A stretch of DNA of 64,000 nt from Lasiodiplodia sp. COLG20 (Eukaryota > Ascomycota > Dothideomycetes > Botryosphaeriales > Botryosphaeriaceae), in assembly GCA_009801085.1 (NCBI GenBank), contig VNWV01000002.1, positions 1,798,001 through 1,862,000 of the forward strand, read 5' to 3'. Made by a program: the position numbers and the translations under genes. The first letter of the stretch is position 1, and each line of letters begins with the position of its first letter. The notes beneath the pieces were generated by a model. The model was not told where the DNA came from. It did no database searches and saw only the letters and a list, made by a program, of their open reading frames with translations. Shown here piece by piece: positions 10,988 through 20,543 of this stretch.

Positions 10988-11712
10988 GTTGGACTTGGAG
11001 TGTCGATTGAGCCTATATGGATGGTGGAGAGTCGAAGTGCAATGGCGCAGAGGAGACTTTTTTATAGCCTCATGGCGAGCGCAGGCACACGACCGGCGGA
11101 TGGCCAAAGCTTCCACTTACTAGCCGGGCCTTCACTACAGCAAGCGTCAGCCCATTCACCAAAGCTTGCCCCAGTTCGATGACGTCCACCCAAGCTGCAT
11201 GTCTCTCTGAGCACGAGCCACCCACCTTTGCTTCCACAGACTATGACAAAGTACAAAACATACCCAAAGTCACCCTCCTTTACACTCAAACGTTTGGTTA
11301 GCTGGGAAACTCAATTTTGGGGAGTTGCTCCATCAGTATGCCTACGGCGACTGCGGACTGCCTCGCTTGCCTGTGCCTGTGGCCTTTTGGGCACATGCAC
11401 GCCTCCCACTGTACACAAGGACACGGAATACTCGAAGGAAAGACCACAATTTCTTAGAAATACATGGAGTTGCTACGGTGGCTCCAGCCAAAGGGTTGTA
11501 TCTGCAGTGTTTGGCCATTAGCACGGTCTCGAAACTCTCCAACGATCCGACCGCAGTGTCTATTTCGCAACGTCTATATTCACATTTTCAGTCAGAGATC
11601 CGGACTGGATTGTGTATTTCTTAGTACTCTTCAAGCTATCAGACTAAAAGGTTAAGGTTTACCATGTGGAATCTCTGTCGCCGGATGTGGTCGGTCCCCA
11701 GTGTTCGTCTCC
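10988..11712. other. Intergenic with dBTB-3 promoter
   Basis: A minus-strand TATA box (TATAAAAAA, 11058-11066) sits about 75 bp upstream of dBTB-3. The remaining roughly 640 bp up to the 3' end of BTB-2 shows no supportable gene. Confidence 0.5.
11058..11066 (-). promoter_or_regulatory. TATA box of dBTB-3
   Basis: The minus strand reads TATAAAAAA about 75 bp upstream of the ATG at 10987, in a leader context shared with dBTB-1 and dBTB-2. Confidence 0.5.
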
Positions 11713-12671
11713 TCAAAGATCATTCACCTTCAAGTCACCCCAAGAGCTACTTGGTCTAGTGACTCTGCAGCCTGGACAACCAGCCCTGATATGAAAGGCT
11801 GGCATCACCATTTCGAAGATTTCGGAGCATGTAGGGCACCTGTACCTGTACTTGGGGTCGGAAGAGACCTTACGTTCCAGTTCCCGAATGCGCCGGTCCG
11901 CATTCTCCAGGTTTGATCGTGCCTGTTCCTTGCTCTTAGTCAGGTCATGCATGAGTGTCTCCATAAGCTCCGGCGCCATATCCACCATGTTTCGGAAACG
12001 GTCTCCAGAGGTAAGCTCCACAACGTGCTCTTCGGCAAACTCGATGAGCACCTTGCGAAGGGAACAGACAGAAGGCGGGATGCCAGAATCGATGGCCTGA
12101 AAGAGTGAAGGGAAGAGATCAAGCGAGCGGTCAGTTAAGGCGAGCTTGATGAACTTCGAAGACAATTCCTGGAGATCAGGAACCTGGTATATCACCGAAA
12201 TGATGTAGACCTGTGCGTGAGCATGCAAGGCTTCGGCATACTCGTTGGGAGGGAGTTCCTCGATCTCAACATCCTCGTGGTTGGTCGTGTATGTTCCGTT
12301 GTAGAGGAAGTCAACCAGGCACCTAATCGCTTGCGGCGGATCGTTTTCGAGCTTGATAATCCCTGAGCTTTCCTGTACGTGCAGAGTGAGACGAAGCTTA
12401 TCCATCGTTATCGAGAGAGAACGTACCTTGAATTGTCCTGGCTTCACTGCGATATCGAAGAACTCGCATTGCGTGCACACAATGACGCGATGGCACTTGA
12501 TCTCCGTACCGTCCTGGAGGCAAAGAGTGAGGTCGCTGAACTTTCCGCTTTCCATGGCCCTGTGGAAGTTCGCGTCAGCTCAACCTTCTTGAAATAGGTG
12601 AGACAAGGTGAGCTAAGGAAGGTATTGTTAGCCACTTACTCGTAGACATTTTTTTGCCTTTTTTCGGACAT
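11713..12671 (-). CDS. BTB/POZ protein with C-terminal zinc-ribbon-like module (BTB-2)
   Basis: On the minus strand the exons are 12671-12640, 12559-12427 and 12372-11713, giving 274 residues. The ATG at 12671 was chosen because it leads in phase through the first splice to the BTB start EAMESGKFSDL, mirroring KAVESGDYCDL of the paralogue at 32667. BTB covers about residues 10-115, followed by helices and a short coiled coil (RSNLENADRRIRELERKV). The tail has two Cys pairs, C234/C237 and C254/C257, then Trp266. Intron 2 (12373-12426) is 54 bp and open in frame. The protein is likely a dimeric adaptor with a metal-binding tail; its partner is unknown. Confidence 0.87.
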
Positions 12672-13284
12672 CTTCATTGCCGCTCTGCGCCGACGGGCGG
12701 CAGGATAGGACTTTCCTATCATGTTTTTCTTTTCTTTTGAGGGTTGGAAACTGTGGTGTTTGGTTTAAGTCCAGAGAGCTGGAGCGGAGTCTGGCGTTGG
12801 GGTTTTGTGGGCCGTGCATCATGCAGGTGCATGTCATGTGATGATGCCATGGGAAGAAGCACGTGCTTACGCATTGAAGCAAAATGTGATCGGCTTTCCT
12901 TGCCTCACCTCGCGTTCGATTTGGTGGAATACGGCATTTGAGGATAGTCCTATATGTAGCAGAGTTCTTAAGGAGGACTAAGAAAAACCTCTGCCTTTGT
13001 TACGGTGCTACCTATGATTAGGTTACTTTGAGAGGACATTGGTTTGCAGCGATTTGAAACTCTAGAACGTAATAGCAAGATCAGATTTGGAACGCGCGAA
13101 TGGCCGTTGATTATTTGCAACACGACAACTTGTTTCTTGCGAATACGCCTTTCACAAAAATGCTTACGAGACTTAGAATTCCCGGGATTATTTCCTTTCT
13201 CCTGGCGTTGCCACTAACATCACTTTGAACTCTCATCCCCTTATATCCGGCTAGCGAGAAATAAAGGAAGTCTGCAAGCTCCCA
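12672..13284. other. Intergenic, no gene seen
   Basis: This holds the upstream region of BTB-2 and the 3' flank of the small membrane protein. No ORF here is supportable. Confidence 0.5.
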
Positions 13285-13660
13285 CTATCTATAACGGGTC
13301 CTGGAGGAAGGCATAGAAGGTGGTAGGTAATTAGGCAATTCCACAGTATCCACCGCGGTGAACACCTCAGACACCATGCGTCTACACTCATGTCAGGTTA
13401 AACATATCCGAGGGACCAGTAACACTGTCGTCAACTCACTCTCTGTGTTGCCTGTCGATCGCCCCCGCATTGGTCCCTCTCTCCAAGCTGGCGGCGTCGT
13501 TTGCGCCATTCCTCCTTTCGCGCCACGCGTGGTACCGTGGCCCAACGACGTTGTTCCACAGCGATATCCCGAGGAATACGACCAGGACGCAACCGAGGAT
13601 GCCTCCAACGATGCTGCCTGCGAGTATCGCGTCCTTCTTTTTTCCGGCGTTCCAATCCAT
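13285..13660 (-). CDS. Small single-pass membrane protein with Pro/Tyr tail (SMP-1)
   Basis: On the minus strand, exon 1 is 13660-13440 and exon 2 is 13381-13285, giving 105 residues. The GTGAGT donor overlaps what looks like a stop codon in the unspliced frame, so the gene is easily missed or truncated. A single hydrophobic segment (AILAGSIVGGILGCVLVVFL) covers about residues 12-34, after a short Lys-rich start. The predicted cytosolic tail ends LPNYLPPSMPSSRTRYR. The GTGAGT donor, TTTAAC branch region and TAG acceptor all fit. It is a probable paralogue of the gene at 14191-14730. Function is unknown; there is no signal-peptide cleavage site. Confidence 0.5.
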
Positions 13661-14190
13661 GGTGTAGTTTTAGTTGTAATTCGACGGTGGCGGGGGCTAG
13701 TTGGCTGGGAGAGAGGTCTGGGCTGTGTGTTGTGGGACTCGTTGAAGACGCCGCTGGGGGCCGAAGACGAAGTTTTCCGCTAAAGCAGGGGTGGTGGTGC
13801 ACGTGGATCAAATAGCCTGTTGAGGATGGCGCAACAGGGGGACGTTTCTTAATAGAATTGGATCTGCCTGGGCCGAGTTTTGACTGGCCAGTTTGCATTC
13901 GCCGGTGGGGGTTTTCGGTCTGAACCAAAGGTCCCAACGCACCCTGAACTACTAACAAAGGCATATCCCTGGTTGAAATGAGCCCTCCCGCGCACTAAAT
14001 GAGTTACGCGTGTGGGGAGAAAGAAAAACTAGGCGTTGTCAAGTGCAACGCTACGTCATTGCGCCGAGCTCACTATATACAAATTCTTGGGCGCCAATAG
14101 AAAATTTTCGAAACACAAGGTAGTAGTCCTTTCTTGGGCTGCATCTTTCTTTAGCCTCGTGGACCATCTCAACGCCTAGCTACTATATTT
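13661..14190. other. Intergenic, no gene seen
   Basis: This is the upstream region of SMP-1 and the 3' flank of SMP-2. Nothing coding is supportable. Confidence 0.45.
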
Positions 14191-14730
14191 CTAACCATCT
14201 TTCGTGGTGGGTCTGTCTGTGGAAACGGCGTAGGCTGGGGGCGGGAAGGCGGGTAACGAGAGTCTGCTCTGGGAGGAGAGCGTATTGTATGAGGGCCTAT
14301 TCATGATTTTGTGTTAGGAAAAATCTAACAGCAATCAGCTCTATGCCCTCTATATAGGCACTTACACTCTCTCTATCAAATCTCTCGGAGTTTCTGAAGG
14401 GCCTGTCGTCTCTGGAGCCGTCGAAGTGCTTGGAGTCGTTGATGTTCTTGGAGCTCTTGAAGCCCTTGGGGCTGTTGAAGTTCTTGGAGCTGGTGTTGTT
14501 CTTCGAGCCGTTGCTGTAACCGATGTCATCGGTATCCACCGGTGCTCTGAGCTGGTTGCAGCTCTCTTTTTTCGACAAAATAGACCCCCTACAAAAAGGA
14601 TGATGAAGACGAGGAGTGGAAGGCCCACGAAAAGGCCAAGAATAACACATAGAATAATGCCGTTTCTATTAGATTCGGGGGTCGGCGTGTCAGAAGCCTC
14701 ACCCGACGGAATGAAGATGGGAATAAACAT
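14191..14730 (-). CDS. Small single-pass membrane protein with PPxY motif (SMP-2)
   Basis: On the minus strand, exon 1 is 14730-14366 and exon 2 is 14296-14191, giving 156 residues. One transmembrane segment (IILCVILGLFVGLPLLVFII) starts near residue 25 and is followed by CRKKR, so the N-terminus is probably outside. A Ser/Thr/Pro/Ala/Arg repeat region (APRTSTAPRASRAPRTST) follows. The second exon encodes a tail with PPAY, the consensus for binding WW domains of Nedd4/Rsp5 ubiquitin ligases (family knowledge). The donor is GTAAGT and the branch CTAAC. The exon layout matches SMP-1. Role is unknown; an Rsp5-type adaptor is only an inference. Confidence 0.5.
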
Positions 14731-15083
14731 GTTCGTGGAGTGCGGTTTTGTTCTCGGGTGGGTCGATGGGAAGAAGTTGAGGACGCTGAACGCAGAACCT
14801 GAGGGGACTTATATACATATACTACATCTCAAGGAGCGTTTGACCGACCTTTGGCTCCAGGGGCCAGCCACGAACCGCGGTGGTTGACAACGAGAGCCAG
14901 GGAAGATGATGTCATGGTCGAACCGAAGCCAGCGCTGCCAGGGGACTGTCCAGTCAGAAATCTTTTAATCCACGGGATATAAAGTCAACCTATAGATCTA
15001 ACCTACAGAGGTCTCGACCAACCTGATCAGCCCGTACTCTCGAAGCCAAACGGTAACTCAGGCAGAAACCTTACGTTACCAGT
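14731..15083. other. Divergent promoter region
   Basis: This stretch lies between the divergently transcribed SMP-2 and BTB-3. I see no gene and no repeat. Confidence 0.45.
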
Positions 15084-16081
15084 ATGGAGCAGCAAACAAT
15101 CGTGACAGAGATGAGATTCGCAGTGAAGATGGCGATGCTCCAGTAAGTTTTCGATAACTCCATCACACATCCCTTTAACTACCCACAGGGAATCAAGGAA
15201 AATTGACCGGCGTTGACAGGGCCGCGGACAGTGGCGACATGGAGCTCCATCTTGGCGATGGTAGCAAGTTTACATGCCACCGCGCCGTGTTGTGTTCAAA
15301 AAATGAATTTTTCAACAAAGCAACAAAGACCGACAGTTTCCGAGAGGGTAAAATAGGAATCATCGAACTAAAACAGGACCCACCAAACGCGATCAGATGT
15401 ATGGTTGACTTTCTGTATACCGACGAATACTCCATCAGTGACCGGCTCAACTATCTCAAGACCGGATATGCTTCAAAACAGTACGCAGAAGAAGTTGTTG
15501 CCCATGCCGAGGTCTATGTCGTTTCGACCATTTACGGAATCCCTAAACTTGAGGCTTGTGCGTCCAGGTACATTCAAATAGCTCTAGCAGACGACCGGAA
15601 GCTCAAAAAATTCCCTCAACTCATTAAAACTCTCTTTCGGGGCGCAAAGAAACTGGATCCAGGTTTGGGACACGCTCTACTCGAGTATGCTGCGAAGCAC
15701 ATGGAGGCACTTCTTTCTGTAAAGAAATTCAGAAGCATATTCCAGATTTCTCCACATTTCGTGGCAGATGCTATGCGCAAAGCGCTTAAAATGGCCAAGG
15801 AAAATCAGAAGGAGAATAATCCACAAGCCATGGGATTGCAGGATTCGGATTCAGATGAATCGGATGAGGATTCGGATGATTCGGATGATTCAGATGAGGA
15901 AGATTCAGATGAGGAGGATTCAGATGAGGATTCAGATGAGGAGGATTCGGATGAGGAGGATTCAGATGAGTATGAGGATATGGATGAGTATGAGGATATG
16001 GATGATTCGGATGAGTATGATTCGGACTGCAATATCCCCTTCCTTGTACCCACTGCAAAGGATCTGTACACTTATGATTAG
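15084..16081 (+). CDS. BTB/POZ protein with acidic Ser-Asp repeat tail (BTB-3)
   Basis: Exons are 15084-15142 and 15220-16081, giving 306 residues. The phase-2 first intron and the QAADSGDMELHL start match the paralogues. BTB motifs are CHRAVLCSKNEFFNKA and AIRCMVDFLYTDEY. Unlike its relatives the gene has no second intron: the sequence is continuous across the site (SFREGKIGIIELKQDPP). The zinc-ribbon tail is replaced by about 75 residues of SDEEDSDE-type acidic repeats with two DEYEDM units. The tail could be a phosphorylation-rich or protein-binding segment; this is not determinable from sequence. Confidence 0.85.
15846..16026 (+). repeat. Degenerate GAT-rich coding repeat encoding (S/D/E)n
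   Basis: Imperfect 6-15 bp units (GATTCAGATGAG variants) encode the acidic tail of BTB-3. The opposite strand shows long open frames here only because of the repeat. Confidence 0.8.
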
Positions 16082-18491
16082 GTGGTATCTCGTAGAAAAC
16101 TCTCGCCGTGCTGTGCGTAGTGGAAAGAAAAGCCAGAAGAGTATGCGGCTGCGTGATGAATGAACACTCACTCTGCGCGATGTATGTTCCGCTGACCCTT
16201 CACAAATTTTGGACGATGACCTCTCCGAATACGGAGCTCGCTTGGGTTGATACGATTCCGGTCCACTCAGTATTGCAACAGGAGAGGGGTAATTGACGCG
16301 TCCATCTGAGTATCAATGCGTAATGGACAAGTTCAGGGAAGTTGAAGCCTTTGTCCCGGTGCACTTACATACAAGTTGCGCATTCGTGTCGAGATGGGCG
16401 CTCCGACTCCCTGTTCTCTGTTGTAATACCAAGCAAACTGTCTCGGCGGTTGGGGGGAGTTAGATGTGCAGATGCATGGCCAACAGACGAAAAGATGAAA
16501 TGACCAAGGGATTTCTGATATGAACCAGCAAACCACCCTCGATCCACAGCCTCGCCAAAGGAAACCACCCTCCAGCCAATCACCCTTCTCCCAATTCACC
16601 ATCGTCACCACCGCACCTCCGCCATCGGCGCCGCTCTCGCCTCCCCAATCTGGCGTCCCCGAATCCACCCCAAAACCTGGCACTGCAAGCAACCTCGTTC
16701 ACCGGAGATTGCCTTTTGGTGGACCACCCCCCAATCACACGATCATCATCCTTTCCATCCTTCCTCGAAAATCGAAAGATTGATGCCCCATGCTGAGACC
16801 GAACGTTACCCAAGCTAGGGGGACCCGCATACCCCAGCCGACCAACCAGACGCCTCCCAAAATAATCATCCTGCACAACACCCGTCCCACACCGGCCGCG
16901 GTCCGCGGCCCGCGCCAGGTCATAGCGGCAGCAGCGGGTAACCGCATAATAAGACCTCTCTCTTTCGAAAATCGCTCTTCCCAGCCGTAAACCAACCAGG
17001 AAGGAGATAAATAAGAAATCGAAAAATCTTCCTCGTCTTCCTATGCTCTTTCGAGCTCCTTCCCCGAGGGAGCCACATACATTTCGTTTCTTTTTCCTCA
17101 GCTCGACACGGACGATGTCGGGTTTCTGAGCTCTGCGCAATGTCCCCCCTCCCCCATCGTGAGGCGTTGGTCGTCGTTCGAGCAAACACCTGAGTCGCCA
17201 CAACCACCATCACCAAACCCCCCATACAATACCTTTTCGCCCCTCGAGCCGCCCAATCGCGCACAACAACGCCCATAAGCAAAAGGGCGCCTGTCGTCGG
17301 GGGCCCAGCCAAGCCATCGGCCTCAGCCACTAGCAAGCCTCGAAATCCTTCGAAACAGGACCCTGATAATCATCAGTCCGTCCGTTCCCCGCGTGTGGGC
17401 GGGCTCGGACATAACTACGTCTTCGGCCTCGGTCTAACCACAACCTCGACCACCACAACCTAGGGCCCCCGTCAGAAAATCACCAGGCGGCCCCCCCGTC
17501 GCAACAACCCCCAAAACATGATCGGCGATTGGCTGCGACCCAGCGAGCTCGGCCACCTCTGCTTACGATTAAGGCGGACGTGATTCGATAGATGATGGAT
17601 TGATGGGCCTCTGTTACGCGCGGAAGTATCCCCGAGGCCGATCCCGTCAGTCGCGCGTGGCGCATGAAAAATGTCCGGCATGGTGTGGGTAATGATGATA
17701 CGGGATGGTGGATGGATGATGCCGTCGCGTGCCAGTAGTAGCTCACCCAGAGGGTCGGGCCGCGTCGCGACGTCGTCTGTTCCTTCGCCCTGCTCGGTCC
17801 CCCCCGGGTCAGTAGTCTCTCTCATCTCTCATATTAAATCCTGCTGCCTACCTGCACACCTCCTCGCCCCCATCTCCCTCACCACATCCCCTCCCACATA
17901 CACTTCGGACACTCATCACATATCCAAGCGACACACTTATTTTTGAATCATTTCTGTTCCCATTCTTTACACACTCTTCACATCTATCAATCATCATGAT
18001 CCCCATCTGCAGCATACCGACCTCCCAACTCCCTGCGTCGACTTCTCTCGCCGTCGCCGGAGTGAGGTCGTCGTCATTATCGGAGACCCCATCGTCGTCG
18101 TCGCCCTCAACCCACCACAACCACAAAACCCATGCATCCTCGTCGTCGTCGGGAGACCATTTTTTCTCTTCCCTTCTCCGTCCCATCCGGATTAAACGCC
18201 ATGCTAAGGAATCCCACAACTGAAAAGAGAAAAAAAAGGATAACAATATGCCCCAAGAAAAAAAGGTCCAGGAGTATCCGGAGCTTGGACGACGACGACA
18301 AAACAAAACAAAAAAGACGCAAACGATGCAATACCCACCACCCTTCTCCTCGGTCATACCATACCCTCGAAAAACATAAAAACGCCGAAAATGATCATGG
18401 ATGTATACGGGAAAAAGACGTGTTTGTACAGCGTGCACGACCGGGGTGTGTGCACATCGAACCGCGTATTTACCGGAGAGAGAAAAAGCAT
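16082..18491. other. 2.4-kb stretch without a supportable gene
   Basis: The stretch starts with a partial inverted-repeat arm (about 16334-16357) and is otherwise C-rich with simple-sequence tracts. The longest minus-strand ORF (16580-17203) is Arg/Gly-rich with no domain. The right end is probably the 3' UTR of the reductase gene. Confidence 0.5.
16334..16357. mobile_element. Partial MITE-like arm, copy F
   Basis: The sequence AGTTGAAGCCTTTGTCCCGG resembles the left arm of copy A. No second arm is found nearby. Confidence 0.3.
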
Positions 18492-20543
18492 TTACCAGGT
18501 TTCCTTTAATCACGTCAGCATCCCATTCCAGGGACAGGAGATCGAAAAAAACTTACAGCAACATACTGTCCCCCCTCCTTCTTCTTCTCCCAGAACTCCT
18601 CGGCCTCGTCGTGGTTGAGGTTACCCTTCTCCATGGCGACGTCGACGAGAGCCCTGTGGACACCCTCGCCCATACCCTTGCTGCTGCCGCACACGAAGAT
18701 ACGGCCGTCGAGCGCGTTGATGACGAACCAGACCACGTCGGCCTGCATGCGCACCTCATCCTGCACATACCGCGCCGACCCGACCTTGCGGCTCTGCACC
18801 ACCTTCTTGATCTCGCGCTCGTGCGCGCCCAGCTCTCCCTGGTAGATCTCGTCCAGCATCGAGTCGCGCACACCCTGCACCAACCAGATCTTATTGGCGC
18901 AGTTGGCATTCTTGAGGCGGTTGAGGATGAAACCACGGAAGGGGGCCATGCCAACACCGGCACCGACGAGCATCATGGGTCCGTCGCCGCCGAACTGGCG
19001 CGACAGCGGGTTGGCCATCAGGCCGCGGAACATGGGAACGGTCAGGTCGAGCACGTGGGCCGGGTCGCGGATGCCCGACTGCTCGGCTTCGATGTACTGC
19101 TGCGCGATGCGCTCCAGGAAGCCGGAACCGAGGCCGGTGCGCGTCTTGCCCTCGCGCCAGTCGGGGTCCTCGTGGATTGTCACGGCCATTTCGATCAGGC
19201 GGCGACCGCCGGGGATACCAGGGCGGGCAGACGAAATGTGAGGGTCATTGGAAAGAGAGTAGAAACGGGGCATGAGTTGGGGAAGCACCGAGAGCAGGGC
19301 ATGGAGCGGCGGCCTGGATGATGGGAAGGCATGGAGGAGCTGTGGGACGGTGATGTGGGATCCAGTGCGGAGGCTATTCAATCCATGTCAATACTCGAAC
19401 CCTTACGGCAATGCACGGCTTTACTTACTCGCAGAAGGCAGCTTGACCCTGTGCTGATGTGAGGTAAAGAAGAATCTGCTTCTCGTTGAGGGCCTCGGCA
19501 TACTCGGCCATCAGGCGCAACAACTGCTTCGTGGGAGGGGTGCTCTGCAGGTCTGCACACCAGGTAAGAAGCTCACGACGCGTAGTCACAAGCTCCCTCT
19601 CCATCTCGTCTCCCCAGATGGTGGGCCATCTCATCAGCTTAGTCTTGAGCAGGGTCGGCTTATCCCGCACGAACTTGGGCACACCCAATTGATCGAAGAC
19701 GTCATCGACCATATCCGGAGGGTTGGGAGGGCAGATGCCAATGGCACCTCCAACCTTGAAGTCAACGCCGCCCTCATCGGGATAGTCAGTCACATCGATG
19801 TCGAAGTGGAAGGTACGCTTCTGGGCTCCAGGCTTGGTGAGCTCGCGTGCGTGGTGGACCGGAGCAGAGAAGACGTTGTACGGCGGGTGGGGCTGGACAA
19901 AAGGAGGCGGCTTCTTGAGGACCTCGGCTACATGCTTGTGCTCCGTGGCAGGGGCTACGTCGAAGGACACGGTCTCCTGGGGCAATTCGGGAGTCTGTTC
20001 GAGCTTGGTGTCGAGGCTGAGCGGGCCCAGCTTGAGGTTCAGGCTGCGGAAGGCCTCGTTGTCGGGAAGGACGACGGGGGTGAAGTTGGGGCCAGCCGTG
20101 TCCGGTGGCAGCGTCTTCACGAAGCAGCAACCACCACCACAGCAGTACTTCTCAATGAGCTTGGTGCCGGTCTCGCCATCGCCGAGGAGTTTGCGCATGC
20201 CTTCAGCATCCTCGGAGATAAGCGTCGTCGAGGCCCGGCGCGCCTTGTCCGGCTTGGGAGTGATCTCGACGGAGGGCGCCGGCAGGTTCTCCAACTTGTC
20301 CACAAGCTCCTCAGCCTGCTGGTCGTTCATGGGCTCTGTGTTGGGCGTCGAGGGCGCCTCTGAGTCACTCGAGTCGGACCAGGAAAGGCTATCGTGCGAG
20401 GAGCGGAAGGAGCTGTTCGAGGGGACATTCCGGGGGGCATTGAACTTGGTGATGGAAGCAGGCTCATGAGGAATGGGGTCGTTGGGGTGAGAGGTCTCGG
20501 TGGTGGGCACGGCGTGCTGCCGCGGACTTGAGGTGACGTCCAT
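18492..20543 (-). CDS. CPR/diflavin-family FAD-NADPH reductase lacking the flavodoxin domain
   Basis: On the minus strand the exons are 20543-19429, 19373-18557 and a 12-nt last exon 18503-18492, giving 647 residues. The FAD-binding box RFYS lies at 408-411 and the NADPH pyrophosphate loop GAGVGMAPFRG at 509-519; an IFVCGSSKGMGEG segment follows. The tiny last exon encodes ETW followed by a stop, restoring the terminal Trp that stacks on FAD in cytochrome-P450 reductase (VW/TW ends). The N-terminal 190 residues hold no FMN-binding flavodoxin fold; they are Ser/Pro-rich and contain CCGGGCC at 134-140. The protein probably passes electrons from NADPH via FAD to an unknown acceptor. The family is firm; the substrate is unknown. 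Confidence 0.85.

Noticed and set aside
16580..17203. 207-codon minus-strand ORF
   Set aside because: Arg/Gly-rich, no domain, overlaps other ORFs of similar quality; no splice or promoter support.
17848..18513. 221-codon minus-strand ORF
   Set aside because: It overlaps the reductase last exon and 3' UTR and is composed of simple-sequence translations.
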